A stretch of DNA of 5,998 nt, taken from the NCBI GenBank assembly GCA_017938645.1, contig JAGBBE010000038.1:1-5998 (forward strand), in the 5' to 3' direction. Each line of letters starts with the position of its first letter. Positions within the stretch are counted from its first letter, which is position 1. Below, piece after piece: positions 1-5,064 of this stretch. The stretch comes from Clostridia bacterium. GTDB taxonomy: Bacteria; Bacillota_A; Clostridia; Christensenellales; Aristaeellaceae. The notes beneath the pieces are model-generated. The model did no database searches, had not been told where the DNA came from, and was given only the letters and a program-made list of their open reading frames with translations. The translations under genes were made by a program, and so were the position numbers.

Positions 1-112
1 AATGCTCACGCTTGCGAGCCTCTGCCAAAACACCTGTGCGAGCACATTGACGTTTGAACCGCTTCAGAGCGCTTTCCAGGGATTCGTTTTCGCGGATGCG
101 TACCTCGGACAC
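1..112 (-). CDS. rpsU: Small ribosomal subunit protein bS21 (S21), N-terminal part, GTG start
   Basis: The first 37 residues are visible before the window edge. They start (M)[18 protein letters not shown] and continue through [15 protein letters not shown], the highly conserved bS21 sequence. bS21 is a small basic protein (about 58 residues in Firmicutes) of the 30S subunit, near the region where 16S rRNA pairs with mRNA. The start is GTG at 112-110. The SD GGAGG (124-120, within GGGGAGGG) has 7-nt spacing. No ATG start giving the family N-terminus exists. The gene has its own sigma-A promoter and a leader hairpin. Confidence 0.96.
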   Translation of the reverse strand, partial: MSEVRIRENESLESALKRFKRQCARTGVLAEARKREH

Positions 113-126
113 TGTTATCCCTCCCC

Positions 127-164
127 TCGCTCATATCGCCTGACCCCTGAGGGTCTTATAGCGA
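127..164 (-). promoter_or_regulatory. Structured rpsU leader next to the ribosome binding site
   Basis: In the transcript, GACCC (155-151) pairs with GGGTC (146-142) around a UCAG loop. TCGCTATA (164-157) pairs with TATGAGCGA (135-127) with one bulged G. The two stems are separated by an asymmetric internal loop. The outer stem ends beside the SD at 126-119. This could modulate bS21 translation, possibly by feedback, but I cannot match it to a named leader family. Confidence 0.45.
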
Positions 165-198
165 ACATGCATATATTATAGCGCTTCTTTGTTCGCTA
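159..198. promoter_or_regulatory. Inverted repeat TAGCGAACA...TGTTCGCTA flanking the rpsU -10 box; possible operator
   Basis: Perfect 9-base arms lie at 159-167 and 190-198 with a 22-base gap. One arm runs from the -35 box edge into the spacer and the other covers the predicted first transcribed bases. The arm centres are 31 bp apart, close to three helical turns, so two bound subunits would face the same side. No regulator is identified. Confidence 0.45.
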
Positions 199-203
199 GT
201 CAA
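175..203 (-). promoter_or_regulatory. Sigma-A promoter of rpsU
   Basis: On the minus strand, TTGACT (203-198) and TATAAT (180-175) are separated by exactly 17 bases, a near-consensus housekeeping promoter. The predicted transcription start is near 168, giving an rpsU leader of about 55 nt. It lies between hinT and rpsU, so rpsU can be transcribed independently of the heat-shock operon. Confidence 0.88.
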
Positions 204-232
204 CCATGAATTTTGTTTTCTTTGTAAATTTC

Positions 233-577
233 TCACGCCATTTTTTCAGACAGCTTTTCGCCGCCCAAAACATGATAATGCATATGTTTGACCGACTGGC
301 AGGCATCCTCGCCGCAGTTGTTGACAATGCGGTAGCCGCTTTCCGAAATGCCGGTGATTTCGGCCACCCTGGCGCAGGTGCGCAGACAGGCAGCCAGTTC
401 CTGATCGCTGAGATCAGCGTTGTGAGCCACATCAGGCGTATGCTTCTTGCTGACGACCAGCACATGTACCTTTGCCTGAGGGCCGATATCGTGGAAGGCA
501 TAGGTAAACTCATCCTCATAGACCTTCTTGGAGGGGATTTCGCCAGCAATGATCTTACAGAACAGACAATCCTGCAT
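233..577 (-). CDS. hinT: HIT-family purine nucleoside phosphoramidase, HinT-like
   Basis: Small cytoplasmic histidine-triad protein; related HinT enzymes hydrolyse AMP-lysine and other adenosine phosphoramidates. It has 114 residues, typical for the family. The histidine triad is HMHYHVLGG with H98, H100 and H102. An N-terminal C4-x2-C7 pair together with H46 is the arrangement expected for the zinc-binding HINT subgroup. The segment before the triad reads NNCGEDACQSV, with Ala-Cys where many relatives have Gly-Gly or Ala-Gly. The ATG at 577 has GAGAGG (590-585) with 7-nt spacing. It is the last gene of the dnaK-side run, and I see no terminator after it. The true substrate cannot be told from sequence. 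Confidence 0.93.
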   Translation of the reverse strand: MQDCLFCKIIAGEIPSKKVYEDEFTYAFHDIGPQAKVHVLVVSKKHTPDVAHNADLSDQELAACLRTCARVAEITGISESGYRIVNNCGEDACQSVKHMHYHVLGGEKLSEKMA

Positions 578-605
578 CGTGATTCCTCTCTTTCCAAAAA
601 TACAA

Positions 606-1895
606 TCATTCCGCGTGCTCGCCCAGCATGCCTTCTCCTTCGATGGATGTCAGGCGCACGTTGATCACTTTGCCGCTTTCGCCGCCATGAACACGAACAT
701 GGATATACTCGGGCGTATAGCCCACCATGCTGCCGTCGGCGAGGCTTTCTTCCAATAGAACGGGAACAATCTGCCCCAGCTGCGCTTCGTGGTATTGCTT
801 TGCAAGTTCATCACCCAGCGCAATCAGACGGCGGACGCGATCCGCCTTCACGTGTTCAGGAATCTGATCGGGCATCTCTGCAGCGGGCGTGGTTTCACGC
901 GGGCTGAAGGGAAAAACATGCATCCTCGCAAAGCCGATCTTTTCACTGAAGCTCAGCGTTTCTTCGAACTCTTCTTCCGTCTCGCCGGGGAAGCCAACGA
1001 TTACGTCCGTGGTAAAAGCCGCATTCGGCCACGCCTTGCGGATGCGCTCGGCAGCAGCCAGAAACTGCGTGGTGTTGTATCCGCGTTTCATGCGTCGAAG
1101 AACTGAATCGCTGCCGGACTGCAGCGCCAGATGAAACTGCGGACAGATCTGCGGAAGCTTTGAAAGCTCCTCCACAAATGCTTCCGTTGCCACGCGCGGT
1201 TCCAGAGATCCCAGACGGATGCGCGTCACACCCTCCACACACGCAGCCTTCACCGCCTCTGCAAGAGACGGTCTTCCTTCCAGATCACGTCCATAACTGG
1301 TGAGATGGATGCCTGTAAGCACCAGCTCCTGAAAGCCAGCCTTGGCCAGCGCTTCCGCTTCTTCGCGGATGGATTCAATCGGCCGGGAACGGATCGTGCC
1401 GCGCACAGAGGGGATGATGCAGTAGGTGCAGTGATTGTCACAACCCTCCTGAATTTTCATCACAGCGCGGGTATGACCCTCGTGATTGTGGATCATCAGC
1501 GGTTCGTAAGGCACGCCTTCCACGCCGTCGATGGCCACAATCTGCGTGTTCTCAGCAATTGCCTTTTCCAGCAGTTCCACCACCTGAGCGCGATACTGCG
1601 TACCCAGCACCAGACGCGCGCCGGTTTCGCGCAGTTTATCGCCCATACGCTGCGCAAGACAGCCGGTTACCACCAGTTCTGCCTGCGGATTGCGTCTGCG
1701 GCAGCGGCGGATGATCTGCATGCTCTTTTTATCCCCAGTGCCGGTTACGGTACAGGTGTTGACCACATACACATCGGCAGCCGTGCCGGATTCAGCAGCT
1801 TTGTAGCCATGCTTCTCAAACTGCTCCAGCATCGCCTGCGTATCATACTGATTGACCTTGCATCCCAGCGTGGTGAAGCAAACAGTCTTTTGCAT
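606..1895 (-). CDS. mtaB: tRNA t6A37 methylthiotransferase MtaB (radical SAM)
   Basis: Converts t6A37 to ms2t6A37 in tRNAs that read ANN codons, improving decoding. It has 429 residues. The N-terminal methylthiotransferase domain carries the three cysteines for the auxiliary 4Fe-4S cluster: C12 in LGCKVNQY, C48 in VNTCTVTG and C79 in VTGCLAQR. The radical SAM motif is CDNHCTYC with C152, C156 and C159. The C-terminal part, about 365-429, looks like a TRAM RNA-binding domain. LGCKVNQYD places it in the MtaB/YqeV subgroup rather than MiaB or RimO, as does the position after rsmE. The ATG at 1895 has an AGGAG ribosome binding site (1907-1903) that overlaps the last base of the rsmE stop. hinT follows after 28 nt. 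Confidence 0.95.
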   Translation of the reverse strand: MQKTVCFTTLGCKVNQYDTQAMLEQFEKHGYKAAESGTAADVYVVNTCTVTGTGDKKSMQIIRRCRRRNPQAELVVTGCLAQRMGDKLRETGARLVLGTQYRAQVVELLEKAIAENTQIVAIDGVEGVPYEPLMIHNHEGHTRAVMKIQEGCDNHCTYCIIPSVRGTIRSRPIESIREEAEALAKAGFQELVLTGIHLTSYGRDLEGRPSLAEAVKAACVEGVTRIRLGSLEPRVATEAFVEELSKLPQICPQFHLALQSGSDSVLRRMKRGYNTTQFLAAAERIRKAWPNAAFTTDVIVGFPGETEEEFEETLSFSEKIGFARMHVFPFSPRETTPAAEMPDQIPEHVKADRVRRLIALGDELAKQYHEAQLGQIVPVLLEESLADGSMVGYTPEYIHVRVHGGESGKVINVRLTSIEGEGMLGEHAE

Positions 1896-1906
1896 TCAAA
1901 CTCTCC

Positions 1907-2656
1907 TCACATTTCGCCAAGCGCCGTCCACAGCACACTCAATGCGCAGAGGCCGGCGGTTTCAGTGCGCAGGATGCGCGGGCCAAGTGTGACGCTCACA
2001 GCGCCCAGATCGTGCAGTTTCTGCCATTCCGTCTGCGAGATGCCGCCCTCCGGCCCGATCACAATGCCGACACGCTTCGGCACGCCATGCTCGTCTGCAT
2101 AATGCCTGACAGCCTGAGACATCGGTAGCGCATGCTCCTCTTCCCATGCAACCAGCACCAGATCAAAATCCGTCAGCTTGTCCAGCACCTTCGAAAAAGA
2201 TACGGTCGGGGCCACTTCCGGCACATGGGCGCGTCCGCTCTGCTTGGCGGCCTCCATGGCAATGCGGCTGAGACGCTCGCGCTTTTTATCCGCCTTGTCG
2301 GCTTTATCCGCTTTGGCGACGCTGCGTTCCATCTCCACCGGCCACAGTTCCCGCATACCCAGCTCCGTGCCCTTCTGCGCGATCAGTTCCAGCTTGTCCG
2401 CCTTTGGCAGACCCTGAATCAGCACCGCATGCGAAGGTGCTTCGGGAGACGGACACTTTTCCGTGACCAGAGCTGTGGTTTCTTTCGGATCAACCGTTTC
2501 AAGTTCCGCAGCCCAGAGATTTTCACCATCCAGAAGACGAATCTCCTCGCCCGGACGAAGACGCAGCACCTTTGCAGCATGCGCACTTTCCTCTGCGGAC
2601 AGCACAACATGCGCCCCGATATCCGAAATAGGTGTTTCTACATAAAAGCGGTGCAT
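1907..2656 (-). CDS. rsmE: 16S rRNA (uracil(1498)-N(3))-methyltransferase RsmE
   Basis: SPOUT-class methyltransferase that makes m3U1498 in 16S rRNA of the small subunit. It has 249 residues, the usual size. A PUA-like N-terminal domain starts MHRFYVET. QGLPKADKLELIAQKGTELG (81-100) is a conserved block. The trefoil-knot SAM site is visible as GPEGGIS (201-207) and LGPRILRTETA (224-234). An odd KAD tripeptide repeat sits at about 115-124, just before the family's EAAKQSGR block (135-142). The start ATG at 2656 immediately follows the prmA stop, and its SD, GAGGG (2668-2664), lies inside prmA. The TGA stop is 11 nt before the mtaB start and shares a base with the mtaB SD, so translation of the two is probably coupled. 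Confidence 0.96.
   Translation of the reverse strand: MHRFYVETPISDIGAHVVLSAEESAHAAKVLRLRPGEEIRLLDGENLWAAELETVDPKETTALVTEKCPSPEAPSHAVLIQGLPKADKLELIAQKGTELGMRELWPVEMERSVAKADKADKADKKRERLSRIAMEAAKQSGRAHVPEVAPTVSFSKVLDKLTDFDLVLVAWEEEHALPMSQAVRHYADEHGVPKRVGIVIGPEGGISQTEWQKLHDLGAVSVTLGPRILRTETAGLCALSVLWTALGEM
2285..2314 (-). repeat. Three-unit 9-bp tandem repeat inside rsmE encoding KAD-KAD-KAD
   Basis: The codons AAA GCG GAT, AAA GCC GAC and AAG GCG GAT, then AAA, encode residues 115-124 of RsmE. The units differ only at third codon positions, so the repeat has aged while keeping its amino acids. It lies in a charged linker region where the family varies in length. Confidence 0.8.
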
Positions 2657-3604
2657 TTACTTGCCCTCGTTCTTCAGCGCCAGCGCAACCCATTCGCCCT
2701 TTTCAATGCGGTCAAACAGGGTGTATCCGGCTTCCTGAGCAGCGTTCATCACGTCCTGCTCGCGCTCGCGGATAATGCCCGAGCAGATCAGCAGACGATC
2801 CTTCTCCAGATGGCGGGTCAGAGGACCGGCCAGCATGCAGATGGCGTCAGCCACGATATTGGCAACTGCCAGATCGCAGGGCATGGCTTCGGACTTGCAC
2901 AGATCGCCCACAACCACGCGAACCTGTTCCTTCACGCCGTTGAGCTCCACATTTTCAATGGCAACCTTCACAGCGTCCGGATCGATATCAATCGCCAGGA
3001 TATCCTTAGCTCCCAGACGGGCCGCAGCAATGGCCAGAATGCCGCTGCCGGTGCCCACGTCCATCACGCGCATGCCATCCTGCAGATGACGTTCCAAAAG
3101 CTGCATGCACATATTGGTCGTCTCGTGCGTACCGGTGCCAAAGGCCATGCCGGGATCCAGCTCGATGATCAGGTCGTCCGCCTGCGCCTCGTAGGGCTCC
3201 CAGGTGGGCTTGACCACCAGATGGCTGCCGATGCGGAAGGGCTTGTAGTACTTCTTCCAGTTCTCCGCCCAGTCCTCATCAGCCACGTTCTGCATTTCCA
3301 GTTCCAGCGTGCCGAAGTCGATAAACTCGTCCTGCCTGAGCTCATTCAGGCGGCTGCGCACGTTGTTGAGCACATCCAGCGTGTTTTCGTTGAGTTCAAA
3401 CCAGCCCTTGACCAGCACGTCCTCAGGCATGGCGTCCAGCATCTTGGGATCATAAAGCTCCCAGTGCACGCCGGGCATGCTGGGATCGGGCACGTCGGCA
3501 CGGTCAATAATCTCCGTTCCGGCAGCGCCCAGCATCATCAGTTCCTCGCTGACGATGTCGCTTCCAATGGTAGTAGTATGCACCACAGCCTCACACCACT
3601 GCAT
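2657..3604 (-). CDS. prmA: Ribosomal protein L11 methyltransferase PrmA
   Basis: SAM-dependent methyltransferase that trimethylates ribosomal protein L11 in the cytoplasm. It has 315 residues, normal for Firmicutes PrmA. An N-terminal L11-recognition domain covers about 1-105. DWAENWKKYYKPF (111-123) marks the conserved junction. ELDPGMAFGTGTHETT (148-163) is the PrmA signature. MDVGTGSGIL (181-190) is the SAM-binding glycine loop, DIDPDA (206-211) the acidic ribose-binding region, and ANIVAD (238-243) the catalytic-site motif corresponding to the family's NILA. The ATG at 3604 has an excellent AAAGGAGG ribosome binding site (3619-3612) with 7-nt spacing. Its TAA stop directly abuts the ATG of rsmE, which implies translational coupling. 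Confidence 0.97.
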   Translation of the reverse strand: MQWCEAVVHTTTIGSDIVSEELMMLGAAGTEIIDRADVPDPSMPGVHWELYDPKMLDAMPEDVLVKGWFELNENTLDVLNNVRSRLNELRQDEFIDFGTLELEMQNVADEDWAENWKKYYKPFRIGSHLVVKPTWEPYEAQADDLIIELDPGMAFGTGTHETTNMCMQLLERHLQDGMRVMDVGTGSGILAIAAARLGAKDILAIDIDPDAVKVAIENVELNGVKEQVRVVVGDLCKSEAMPCDLAVANIVADAICMLAGPLTRHLEKDRLLICSGIIREREQDVMNAAQEAGYTLFDRIEKGEWVALALKNEGK

Positions 3605-3629
3605 GGTATTGCCTCCTTTGCGTATAACG

Positions 3630-3662
3630 CCGAAAAGCGTACTTTATTTCAGTACGCTTCGG
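3630..3662 (-). terminator. Hairpin between dnaJ and prmA; weak terminator, attenuator or processing site
   Basis: On the minus strand the stem is CCG-AAGCGTACT, loop GAAATAA, then AGTACGCTT-TT-CGG. That is nine continuous pairs, plus three more after a 2-nt bulge. The inner 7-bp stem is followed by TTTT, which is terminator-like, but the T-run is short and is partly taken up by the outer pairs. No promoter is visible between it and prmA, so full termination seems unlikely. Partial attenuation or 3'-end protection of the chaperone mRNA would fit better. The structure is seen; the role is inferred. Confidence 0.55.
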
Positions 3663-3678
3663 CTTCGATCAATCGAAG
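3663..3678. repeat. Short inverted repeat across the dnaJ stop codon
   Basis: CTTCGAT and ATCGAAG are perfect 7-base arms around a 2-base centre. In RNA this would be a 6-bp stem with a UUGA tetraloop. The TGA stop of dnaJ (3671-3669) lies in the loop and inner stem. It abuts the larger hairpin at 3630-3662, making a tandem pair at the dnaJ 3' end. Confidence 0.6.
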
Positions 3679-4781
3679 AAATCCTTGATTTTATCCATGA
3701 AGGACCTGCGCCCCTCATACTCCTTGCCGCCCATGCTGTCGTCCAACTGACGGAGCAGATCCTTCTGCTTTTCAGAAAGCTTGCGCGGAACTTCCACATT
3801 GACGGTTACAATCAGGTCGCCCTTTACGCCGTTCTTCAGGGAGGGGAAGCCCTGACCCTTGATTCTAAACTGCGTTCCGGTCTGCGTGCCCTCGGGAATC
3901 TTCTGCTTCACGGGCTTCTCAAGCGTGGGCACGTCAATCTCTGCACCCAGCGCAGCCTGCGTAAAGGTGATGGGCATATCAAGCAGGATGTTGTTTCCAT
4001 CGCGCTTGAACACCTTGTGAGGCTTGATCGAAACAGTGATGTACAGATCGCCCGCAGGGCCGCCGCGCTGGCCGGGTTCGCCCTCGCCGCGCTTGACGAG
4101 GCTTACGCCATCCTGAATGCCGGCGGGAATGCGCACCTTGAGCGTGCGCTTGCGGCGCACACGGCCTGTGCCGCTGCAGCTGGAGCATTTTTCCTTGATA
4201 ATCTTGCCCTCGCCGCCGCAGGTGGGGCAGGTACGGACCGTAACCATAAAGCCGCCGCCGGTACGCACCTGACCGCTGCCCTTACAGGTAGGGCAGGTCT
4301 GGGGCTGGGTGCCGGGCTTTGCGCCGGAACCGGAGCAGGTATCACAGCTCTCGAAACGGAAAAAGTCGACGCTCTTTTCGCAGCCGAAAGCAGCCTCTTC
4401 AAAGGTGATGGTGATGCGGTGCTGCACGTCGTTGCCCTGCACAGGGCCGTTGCGGCGCGCGCCGCCCATGCCGCCGCCAAAGAAGCTGGAGAAAATATCC
4501 TCAAAACCGCCCATGCCGCCGAAGCCGTTGAAATCAAATCCGCCTGCGCCGCCCATGTTCGGGCCGTCAAAACCGAACTGATCATACTGCTGACGCTTCT
4601 GCGGATCGCTGAGCACCTCGTTGGCCTCGTTGAGCTCCTTGAAACGCTCCTCAGCCTGCTTGTCGTCCGGATGCAGGTCAGGATGGCATTCCTTCGCCTT
4701 TTTGCGGTATGCGCTCTTGATCTCAGCGTCTGTGGCTTCCTTGCTTACGCCCAGCACCTCGTAATAATCGCGCTTTGCCAA
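3669..4781 (-). CDS. dnaJ: Chaperone protein DnaJ (Hsp40), full length, TTG start
   Basis: Co-chaperone that delivers unfolded clients to DnaK and stimulates its ATPase. The 370 residues match the usual length of about 375. The J domain covers about 1-70 (AKRDYYEVLGV) with the HPD motif at 33-35. A Gly/Phe-rich segment spans about 70-112. The zinc centre has four CxxCxGxG repeats: CDTCSGSG 146-153, CPTCKGSG 163-170, CPTCGGEG 185-192 and CSSCSGTG 199-206. The C-terminal beta domains follow. I chose TTG at 4781-4779 because it gives the family N-terminus (M)AKRDYY and lies 7 nt after a GAGGTG ribosome binding site (4794-4789). An in-frame ATG at 4838 would add 19 residues encoded by hairpins H1 and H2, with no resemblance to DnaJ, so I reject it. 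The stop lies inside an inverted repeat. Downstream, prmA begins after 64 nt. Confidence 0.97.
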   Translation of the reverse strand: MAKRDYYEVLGVSKEATDAEIKSAYRKKAKECHPDLHPDDKQAEERFKELNEANEVLSDPQKRQQYDQFGFDGPNMGGAGGFDFNGFGGMGGFEDIFSSFFGGGMGGARRNGPVQGNDVQHRITITFEEAAFGCEKSVDFFRFESCDTCSGSGAKPGTQPQTCPTCKGSGQVRTGGGFMVTVRTCPTCGGEGKIIKEKCSSCSGTGRVRRKRTLKVRIPAGIQDGVSLVKRGEGEPGQRGGPAGDLYITVSIKPHKVFKRDGNNILLDMPITFTQAALGAEIDVPTLEKPVKQKIPEGTQTGTQFRIKGQGFPSLKNGVKGDLIVTVNVEVPRKLSEKQKDLLRQLDDSMGGKEYEGRRSFMDKIKDFFD

Positions 4782-4788
4782 AAGCTTA

Positions 4789-4794
4789 CACCTC
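4789..4794 (-). promoter_or_regulatory. Ribosome binding site that fixes the dnaJ TTG start
   Basis: GAGGTG on the minus strand is complementary to the 16S rRNA 3' end. It lies 7 nt before TTG at 4781, the same spacing as the SD core of the other genes here. It lies inside the 19-residue N-terminal extension that the upstream ATG would create, which argues against that ATG. Confidence 0.8.
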
Positions 4795-4802
4795 TTTATG
4801 TA

Positions 4803-4891
4803 GGGAGTACGCGCAGGGCTCTGCCCTGCACCCGCCAAAGGGTTTCACCCTTTGGAAACCCACAACTGACCGCATTACATGCGGTCAGAGG
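4803..4891 (+). repeat. Left half-module of the hairpin array (H1-H2-H3 with linkers)
   Basis: Read on the plus strand, the order is ACGC (4809-4812), H1, ACCCGCC (4830-4836, its last two bases belonging to H2), H2 (core AAAGGG/CCCTTT), AAACCCACAA (4856-4865), H3, then AGG (4889-4891). Each linker has a counterpart in the right half-module read on the other strand. On the transcribed minus strand this module lies just upstream of the dnaJ ribosome binding site. Confidence 0.82.
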
Positions 4892-4907
4892 GACTTGCTT
4901 AACAGAA

Positions 4908-4947
4908 CTTGAGCCCCTTTCACAAGCACGTCGGAAAGGGGTTCAAG
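4908..4947. repeat. Central long hairpin (H4) of the array
   Basis: The arms CTTGAGCCCCTTTC (4908-4921) and GAAAGGGGTTCAAG (4934-4947) pair at 13 of 14 positions around a 12-nt loop. The odd pair is G-T on the plus strand and A-C on the minus strand. It is the only long-looped hairpin in the array and marks the symmetry axis. An alternative pairing of TTGCTT (4895-4900) with AAGCAA (4945-4950) would compete with its base. Confidence 0.85.
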
Positions 4948-4960
4948 CAACAATTTATAT

Positions 4961-5055
4961 CCTTTGCCTTCGTGAAACGAAGGCAATTCCGGGATTCTTA
5001 AGGGCAAAGCCCTTAAGCGGCGGGTCTGGGAGGCAGCGCCTCCCAGCGTCCCCTT
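4961..5055 (-). repeat. Right half-module of the hairpin array (H7-H6-H5 with linkers), inverted copy of the left one
   Basis: Read on the minus strand, the order is GGGGACGC, H7, ACCCGCC (5025-5019), H6 (core AAGGGC/GCCCTT), AATCCCGGAA (4996-4987), H5, then AGG (4963-4961). The 10-nt linker matches its left counterpart at 7 of 10 positions, and ACCCGCC matches at all 7. The stems differ from H1-H3 but remain fully paired. The module begins about 10 bases after the dnaK stop codon. Confidence 0.82.
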
Positions 5056-5064
5056 CCCGAATCC

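Larger units (their letters stand above)
4803..5055. repeat. Symmetric array of seven hairpins filling the dnaK-dnaJ intergenic region
   Basis: Seven inverted repeats lie in a row, given here as arms with the loop between. H1 is 4813-4819/4823-4829 (7 bp). H2 is 4835-4843/4847-4855 (9 bp). H3 is 4866-4875/4879-4888 (10 bp). H4 is 4908-4921/4934-4947 (14 positions, one non-Watson-Crick). H5 is 4964-4973/4977-4986 (10 bp). H6 is 4997-5005/5009-5017 (9 bp). H7 is 5026-5034/5038-5046 (9 bp). All except H4 are perfect and have exactly 3-nt loops; H4 has a 12-nt loop and sits at the centre. The right half, read as its reverse complement, matches the left half in order, spacing and linker sequence. 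No hairpin is followed by a T-run on the transcribed strand, so they do not look like intrinsic terminators. Inference: a REP/BIME-like or MITE-like structured element. Alternatives are an mRNA processing or stability signal between dnaK and dnaJ. The structure is certain; the function is unknown. Confidence 0.9.

Noticed and set aside
162..195. CGAAC and GTTCG half-sites resembling a Firmicutes LexA (SOS) box
   Set aside because: LexA boxes have 4 bases between the halves; here the gap is 24, so this is not a normal LexA site.
204..232. Terminator after hinT
   Set aside because: The A-rich stretch after the stop has no convincing stem, so readthrough into rpsU is likely.
2132..3688. A 518-codon open frame on the plus strand opposite rsmE and prmA
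   Set aside because: It is antisense to two well-identified genes. The translation shows no recognisable domain, and such long frames arise from codon bias in GC-rich genes.
4782..4838. ATG 4838 as the dnaJ start
   Set aside because: It adds 19 residues unlike any DnaJ N-terminus, and the ribosome binding site lies inside that extension. TTG 4781 fits better.
4951..4986. Internal dnaJ promoter using TATAAA with TTGCCT upstream (minus strand)
   Set aside because: The spacing is about 21 bases, too long for sigma-A, and TTGCCT is part of hairpin H5.
4803..5055. CRISPR array or intrinsic terminators as the explanation for the hairpins
   Set aside because: There are no identical direct repeats with unique spacers, and no T-run follows any stem on the transcribed strand.
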